Shown here: in pieces, positions 33,588 through 38,691 of the stretch
Position numbering within the stretch: the first letter of the stretch is position 1
Layout: the number at the start of each line of letters is the position of its first letter
Source of the DNA: Anaerolineales bacterium
GTDB lineage: Bacteria > Chloroflexota > Anaerolineae > Anaerolineales > E44-bin32
Length of the DNA: 38,691 nt
Direction of reading: 5' to 3'
Assembly (NCBI GenBank): GCA_004376465.1
Contig: SOJU01000020.1
Span: forward strand, 1 to 38,691
Notes under the pieces: model-generated
Told to the model about the DNA's origin: nothing
Database searches by the model: none
What the model saw: the letters and a program-made list of their open reading frames with translations, nothing else
Translations under genes and position numbers: made by a program

Positions 33588-34148
33588 TCAATGACTCATT
33601 GCTTGATTATGATCCCAATCCGGATACTTAAAATTATGTACCGCCTCATAGTTAAGACCATCAATCCAATCGAGCACACTTCCTTCGAGCTGCGTGAGGA
33701 TCGCCATTCTTCCAGCAATCGTAGTTACTTTATTCCCCGCTTCTATACAGATTTCTTCAAGCAGTGCAGTTTCTTCAATTTCCAGGTGAGTAGCGATCTC
33801 ATTTACCTTAATTCTCATCTCATAACCACAAATCTGCCTGAATGCTTCAGGATCTTCGGCAGAGAGGAGCTTTGGCAAAGCGACGCCAAATTCAGCCATG
33901 GCATCAACGAGGTCCTGACGTACATCTAACCCCTCTTTTCCCAGGCCAGTTTTTATTACTCTAATAACGCCAAGAATCTCCCGCAACACACTTAGAGAAG
34001 AAGTGCCCGCAAGAATCAATTCTTCAAGAAGCTTGAAAAAGGGTTTGGGTTCTCCACGCTCGATACAATCCATAATGAGCGTCTCCGCTTCTAAGCGAAC
34101 GTAGGTTCTCTCCGCGAAGTTAATGAGCTCATCTAGAGGGTCTTTCAC
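33588..34148 (-). CDS. Helical protein of unknown function
   Basis: The 186-residue protein is acidic and almost entirely alpha-helical, with leucine-rich stretches (LLEELILAGTSSLSVLREILGVIRVIKTG and ALLEEICIEAGNKVTTIAG). It ends SH. It has no signal peptide, membrane helix or known motif. The GTG start overlaps the DUF971 stop as GTGA, so it is translationally coupled to it and probably works with it. A structural or adaptor role is possible, but I do not recognise the family. Confidence 0.72.
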   Translation of the reverse strand: MKDPLDELINFAERTYVRLEAETLIMDCIERGEPKPFFKLLEELILAGTSSLSVLREILGVIRVIKTGLGKEGLDVRQDLVDAMAEFGVALPKLLSAEDPEAFRQICGYEMRIKVNEIATHLEIEETALLEEICIEAGNKVTTIAGRMAILTQLEGSVLDWIDGLNYEAVHNFKYPDWDHNQAMSH

Positions 34149-34495
34149 ACCGGTCTCCTTCCACCGCCAGGATCACTACCGGGGCTAAGGTGATCAAGGT
34201 AGTCCCACGTATAAATACCAGCGTGGTGACCGTCTCGCCAAACCAACTGAACTGCGTAGTTGCCTACTTGTTCGATTCTTTCGAGAATCGTCGTGTTTTT
34301 ATCGCGAAAATTCAGTTCCAGCATATCTTCCTTCTCATCACCCTGATCTTGATCATGACTCGTGCGGCAATCTGCACAGGGACAAGCTGCACGAAGCGTG
34401 CCGAAAGAATATTCGCTTTTTTGACCATCCTCCCATTCAATCCGCAATACCTCTTCCTTACGTGAGGCTGAGACGCTCTTTGGTTTTCTCTTCAC
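34145..34495 (-). CDS. DUF971 (gamma-butyrobetaine hydroxylase-like N-terminal domain) protein
   Basis: The 116-residue protein matches DUF971: LRIEWEDGQKSEYSFGTLRAACPCADC, a spacer, then ERIEQVGNYAVQLVWRDGHHAGIYTWDYL. Three cysteines of the CPCADC motif (Cys38, Cys40, Cys43) and histidines of DGHHAGIY could bind metal. Elsewhere the domain stands alone near Fe-S assembly (Mrp/ApbC) genes or is the N-terminal part of 2-oxoglutarate oxygenases. No such partner is in the window. It overlaps the downstream helical gene by four bases. Confidence 0.9.
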   Translation of the reverse strand: MKRKPKSVSASRKEEVLRIEWEDGQKSEYSFGTLRAACPCADCRTSHDQDQGDEKEDMLELNFRDKNTTILERIEQVGNYAVQLVWRDGHHAGIYTWDYLDHLSPGSDPGGGRRPV

Positions 34496-34555
34496 TTGTG
34501 CCTTCCTTTGGCGGGCAAATATTAGCTCATGAACACTTTCGGAGCAAATCGTCGT

Positions 34556-35056
34556 CTAGTCGATGGGTCGCAAATAAGTGCTTACAGCCCACCCCGTTTT
34601 ATCCAAGTTATAGGGGTTAACCAAGAACCACCATTCATACCCATCTTTTTGCACAGGACCATCGCGTAATTCAAAGACTTCACTCTCAACAGCCAAGAAT
34701 TCAATCTTGGATTCCAAACCAACATTATCACGCATCCGCAAGCCATCTCCTCCGGTACCATAGACTTCGACGAGTCTCCCCAGCGAGAGCGAACCACTCG
34801 CTTCCGGTGAAAGTGTAGGCGTAGAAGTATTCGAAGGTTCGGCAGTTTCTGTTGGCGGCATGCTGGTTATGGAAACTGTTGGCGCATTGATCAAAATTAA
34901 TATTGGTGTCGCCGGGGGGATTGGAACTTGGGCTTGGCGAGTGAAATACCCGAGCACGATCAACACGGATAAAGTGATCATCCCCAACAAGACACCTAGT
35001 CCGGCCCATAGCCAGTGTGACTTCACAACCTTAAGGAAAGAAGGCTTGTTTTCCAT
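34556..35056 (-). CDS. Membrane-anchored SH3-like domain protein
   Basis: One N-terminal membrane helix (about 16-38, LWAGLGVLLGMITLSVLIVLG) anchors a Pro/Thr/Ser-rich extracytoplasmic linker (about 40-90). A C-terminal bacterial SH3-like domain follows (GDGLRMRDNVGLESKIEFLAVESEVFELRDGPV ... WWFLV ... GWAVSTYL). Such domains typically bind peptidoglycan peptides. No catalytic domain is present. It is 61 bases from the DUF971 gene on the same strand and 175 bases from the lipid kinase. The start has no strong ribosome site. Confidence 0.8.
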   Translation of the reverse strand: MENKPSFLKVVKSHWLWAGLGVLLGMITLSVLIVLGYFTRQAQVPIPPATPILILINAPTVSITSMPPTETAEPSNTSTPTLSPEASGSLSLGRLVEVYGTGGDGLRMRDNVGLESKIEFLAVESEVFELRDGPVQKDGYEWWFLVNPYNLDKTGWAVSTYLRPID

Positions 35057-35230
35057 TTAGTGAAGTAAGAAGAAAAATAGAGAGAGAGGGATTATCGCCA
35101 ACACGGTGGAAATGGGAACCCACCGCGGCGAGGTACACACCGCGTCGACTCTCACTGGGACCACTGCAATAGGGTTTATAAAATCCATTGGGTCCTCGAA
35201 GATGATCTAATTCTATTCAGCATTCATCCT

Positions 35231-36187
35231 TCATCCATCGGATTGGCTAGCAAACAGATCAGGATTTACATCGCCGGGAACGAGAACTTTGAGCGCCTTC
35301 TTGTGAACGCTGAACGCAAGGGGAGAGTCGAGAACCAACGGTTCACCATCAAACTGTATGGGTAGTCCGTCTTCCATTTCAAAGACCGCTTCGCTGGCTC
35401 GAAAGTGGGTTACCCCTTCTGCATCTACATGACGACCCATGAAAATCTGTGCTACTCGCACAAGTACATCGCGAAGTTTTCCACTCTCAATAAACCAGAA
35501 ATCCAGCAAGCCATCGTCAACCTTGGCGCCCGTTGCTAAGTCCACCAAACCGCCAGCATATGCAGGAATATTGGAGGCTACTGCAACCAGGTATCGCCCT
35601 TCAAATTCATCCTCATCTGTCCGAACCTTGAGAACCATCCCTTCCCACCCGATTGCATTCCATAAAGCCAATGTTGCGTAATGGACCGTTGCAAACGCCT
35701 TCTCCCAACGTTCCCGCGGTTCCATACTGTTGACAACATGTGCATCCAGCCCAACACCAGCCCACAACAGGAATGCCTGACCGTTACACACGCCGACATC
35801 CACGAGACGGACATCTCCAGTAGCTAATCTCTCAGCCGCCTGCTCCAGTGCAAAAACATGAATCCAATCAAGGCGTGGCAGGCCGAGTTCCTGTGCCCAT
35901 ACATTTGCAGTTCCCGCCGGCAGGACACCCAGAGCGGTATCCGACCCCACCAACGCGGATGCTGCCTGACCGATCGAACCATCACCGCCAACTACAAATA
36001 CAGCATCGCAGCGCTGTGCAACAGCCTCCTTTGCGACATCGGCCAATCCTTTCTTCGGCTCACCTTTAACAATATGGGCATCCCAACCCGCATCCGAGAG
36101 AACACGCAGCGCCCGCTCAAGAAGCGGGCCAGCGGGAAACCTACCGGCAGCAGGGTTATAAAGCAGCCATGCACATCGATTCGTCAT
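35231..36187 (-). CDS. Diacylglycerol/sphingosine kinase family lipid kinase
   Basis: The 318-residue protein has the YegS/LCB5 catalytic domain: LLYNPAAGR (Asn11), VFVVGGDGSIGQAASAL (GGDGS at 67-71) and LGVLPAGTANVWAQELGLP. The C-terminal beta-rich part ends with IQFDGEPLVLDSP, typical of this family's lipid-binding half. It phosphorylates a lipid such as diacylglycerol or undecaprenol, but the substrate is not readable. The ATG at 36187 is divergent from the kinase at 36274; 86 bases lie between. Confidence 0.92.
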   Translation of the reverse strand: MTNRCAWLLYNPAAGRFPAGPLLERALRVLSDAGWDAHIVKGEPKKGLADVAKEAVAQRCDAVFVVGGDGSIGQAASALVGSDTALGVLPAGTANVWAQELGLPRLDWIHVFALEQAAERLATGDVRLVDVGVCNGQAFLLWAGVGLDAHVVNSMEPRERWEKAFATVHYATLALWNAIGWEGMVLKVRTDEDEFEGRYLVAVASNIPAYAGGLVDLATGAKVDDGLLDFWFIESGKLRDVLVRVAQIFMGRHVDAEGVTHFRASEAVFEMEDGLPIQFDGEPLVLDSPLAFSVHKKALKVLVPGDVNPDLFASQSDG

Positions 36188-36234
36188 AAAAACCCTCAGG
36201 ATATTATAGCGTCAAATAGGATTTCTCCCCTTCA

Positions 36235-36263
36235 TTGCCGTGAATACTTGTAAGGATTACAAT
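36235..36263 (+). promoter_or_regulatory. Promoter of the membrane Ser/Thr kinase
   Basis: TTGCCG (36235-36240) and TACAAT (36258-36263) with a 17-base spacer. The -10 ends 10 bases before the ATG at 36274, so the transcript would start nearly at the start codon (leaderless). A minus-strand TATAAT (36208-36203) may serve the lipid kinase, but has no -35. Confidence 0.6.
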
Positions 36264-36273
36264 CGTCAGCACC

Positions 36274-37311
36274 ATGACACAGGATCTATTAGGTGGACGG
36301 TACAAGTTGCTTGAAAAAATCGGCTCCGGCGGTATGGCAGATATTTACCGTTCCTTAGATCATCAACTCCAGCGCGAGGTTGTAGCGAAAATCTTGCGCG
36401 ATCCGCTTGCCAAGGATCAATCGTTCCAAGAGAACTTCCTGCATGAAGCCCGTGCAGCTGCGAATCTCTCCCATCCTAATATTGTCACAATTTACGACTT
36501 CGGCCGTGACGACGATACGCTTTACATTGTGATGGAGTACATCGCCGGGGCCGATTTAAAGGCTCTCATCCGTCGCCGGAAACTCCTCGCCCCGCTCGAG
36601 GCGGTGGAGTTAATGATAAAGATCTCCGACGGTGTTGGCTATGCCCACCGGGCAGGTCTCGTTCACTGTGATCTTAAGCCACAAAATATTCTGATTACAC
36701 CTGACAACAAGGTAAAGATTACAGACTTCGGTGTCTCCCGTGCACTGGCGACAATCCAACCCGATGAACATTCAGACGTTGTTTGGGGAAGCCCTCAGTA
36801 CTTTTCTCCAGAGCAAGCGTCAGGGGGGGCACCTTCGCCTGCCAGCGATGTTTATTCACTTGGAGTGATCCTTTACGAAATGATCACCGGTCAACTTCCA
36901 TTCGAAGCGGATAACGCTGCCGACCTCGCCCAGCTTCACCTGACCGCTGAGCCGATACATCCTCGCTTGATCGAGCCCAGCATACCCGAACCCCTGCAGC
37001 GGATTGTTCTAAAAGTTCTGGCGAAGGAGCCCTCCGCTCGCTATCGCACCGCAGATCAACTTGGACGGATCCTCTCGAATTTCAACTTGGATTCGCCAAT
37101 GGGAGACTACTCACCCATAGGTGATGACTTGGACATAACAGATCTCGCACAGGTTAAAGCCACATCACTTCAGAAACCAGCGATAGCTTCGGGGATGGAT
37201 TGGACTATGATCGCCCTTGGTCTGTTGGCCTTTCTAACAATTGGTGGATTGATCCCCCTCTGGCTTTGGGTATGCCTGCTTTACCCTTCCTGCCCTATTA
37301 ATCCCGGGTAA
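36274..37311 (+). CDS. Membrane-anchored Ser/Thr protein kinase
   Basis: Hanks-type kinase (about 10-270): glycine loop IGSGGMADIY, Lys39 in VVAKIL, catalytic HCDLKPQN (Asp133; Cys replaces Arg of HRD), DFG Asp151, activation segment WGSPQYFSPEQ and APE-like SDVYSLGVILYE. After a linker of about 40 residues a single membrane helix (about 310-336, MIALGLLAFLTIGGLIPLWLWVCLL) ends in a nine-residue tail YPSCPINPG. There is no PASTA or other sensor outside the membrane, so signal input must be intracellular or through the helix. The start is leaderless-like with no ribosome site. Confidence 0.93.
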   Translation: MTQDLLGGRYKLLEKIGSGGMADIYRSLDHQLQREVVAKILRDPLAKDQSFQENFLHEARAAANLSHPNIVTIYDFGRDDDTLYIVMEYIAGADLKALIRRRKLLAPLEAVELMIKISDGVGYAHRAGLVHCDLKPQNILITPDNKVKITDFGVSRALATIQPDEHSDVVWGSPQYFSPEQASGGAPSPASDVYSLGVILYEMITGQLPFEADNAADLAQLHLTAEPIHPRLIEPSIPEPLQRIVLKVLAKEPSARYRTADQLGRILSNFNLDSPMGDYSPIGDDLDITDLAQVKATSLQKPAIASGMDWTMIALGLLAFLTIGGLIPLWLWVCLLYPSCPINPG

Positions 37312-37383
37312 TCAAACCTACTGGCCGCACCCCATCGGCCGCGGTATAATTCGGACGAAAGTTCTATTAATTAGTCTAAATAA

Positions 37384-37406
37384 CCAAAGCCATTTATTAG
37401 CTTTGG
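37384..37406 (+). promoter_or_regulatory. Hairpin overlapping the ftsH ribosome site
   Basis: CCAAAGC (37384-37390) pairs with GCTTTGG (37400-37406) around a 9-base A/T-rich loop. The last two G's are the first bases of the Shine-Dalgarno GGGAGG (37405-37410), five bases before the GTG. The stem could partly mask the ribosome site. A TATAAT (37345-37350) upstream may be the ftsH -10, with no clear -35. Confidence 0.45.
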
Positions 37407-37415
37407 GAGGTAGAT

Positions 37416-38691
<1,276 letters not shown>

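Noticed and set aside
35105..35130. CGGTGG/CCACCG inverted repeat after the lipid kinase gene
   Set aside because: It is about 100 bases past the stop codon and no T-run follows on either strand.

Overview
The window looks like a chromosomal segment of a Chloroflexota bacterium, probably Anaerolineae-like. This is inferred from gene content: a GT-C glycosyltransferase of the Agl23 type carrying NHL repeats, G5-domain and other small lipoproteins with lipoboxes, a UroD-family methyltransferase-like protein, Ser/Thr kinases with propellers, type 2 isopentenyl-diphosphate isomerase, and frequent GTG/TTG starts with short stop/start overlaps. No species can be named from the sequence. No phage, transposase or CRISPR array was seen. 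The window starts inside an ABC-transporter ATPase gene and ends inside ftsH.

Layout. 1-3700: tail of an amino-acid-type ABC ATPase, a tRNA-Leu(GAG) on the minus strand with a consensus promoter, then plsX-fabF and a membrane protein with a degenerate NERD-like domain. 3640-4023: a repeat-bearing spacer. 4024-5609: an SPFH/excisionase-HTH fusion and a coiled-coil partner. 5791-8657: a class II aldolase, a Nudix hydrolase and a duplicated membrane protein. 8711-17706, minus strand: a long row scpB - rRNA pseudouridine synthase - Agl23/NHL protein - sucC - sucD - TPR - UroD family - rsmD. 17685-23673, plus strand: two lipoproteins, a UDP-glucuronate decarboxylase-like SDR and GtrA, a small unknown protein, a hotdog thioesterase and a BchI-like AAA+ ATPase. 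acpP and fni-polyprenyl synthase diverge from one short promoter region near 24.05 kb.

26268-32074 is the most distinctive block. It is a tightly packed plus-strand cluster encoding a cytosolic Ser/Thr kinase with an eight-repeat PQQ propeller, a PP2C phosphatase, a DnaJ-VWA fusion, a zinc-ribbon/FHA protein, an 80-residue unknown and an OmpR-type regulator. A NarL-type regulator follows 184 bases later under its own promoter. No histidine kinase is present. The set can write (kinase), erase (PP2C) and read (FHA) phosphothreonine, with a chaperone-like J domain and a metal-binding VWA domain as possible effectors, so it could be an undescribed signalling or assembly-checkpoint module. A second, membrane-tethered kinase lies at 36274, next to a divergent lipid-kinase gene.

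Two spacers (3640-4023 and 32913-33587) carry copies of one dispersed palindromic repeat family. Its copies share the core stem-GA-NC-GAA-GN-GA-stem, with compensatory changes between copies, which points to a conserved single-stranded hairpin with tandem sheared G.A pairs.
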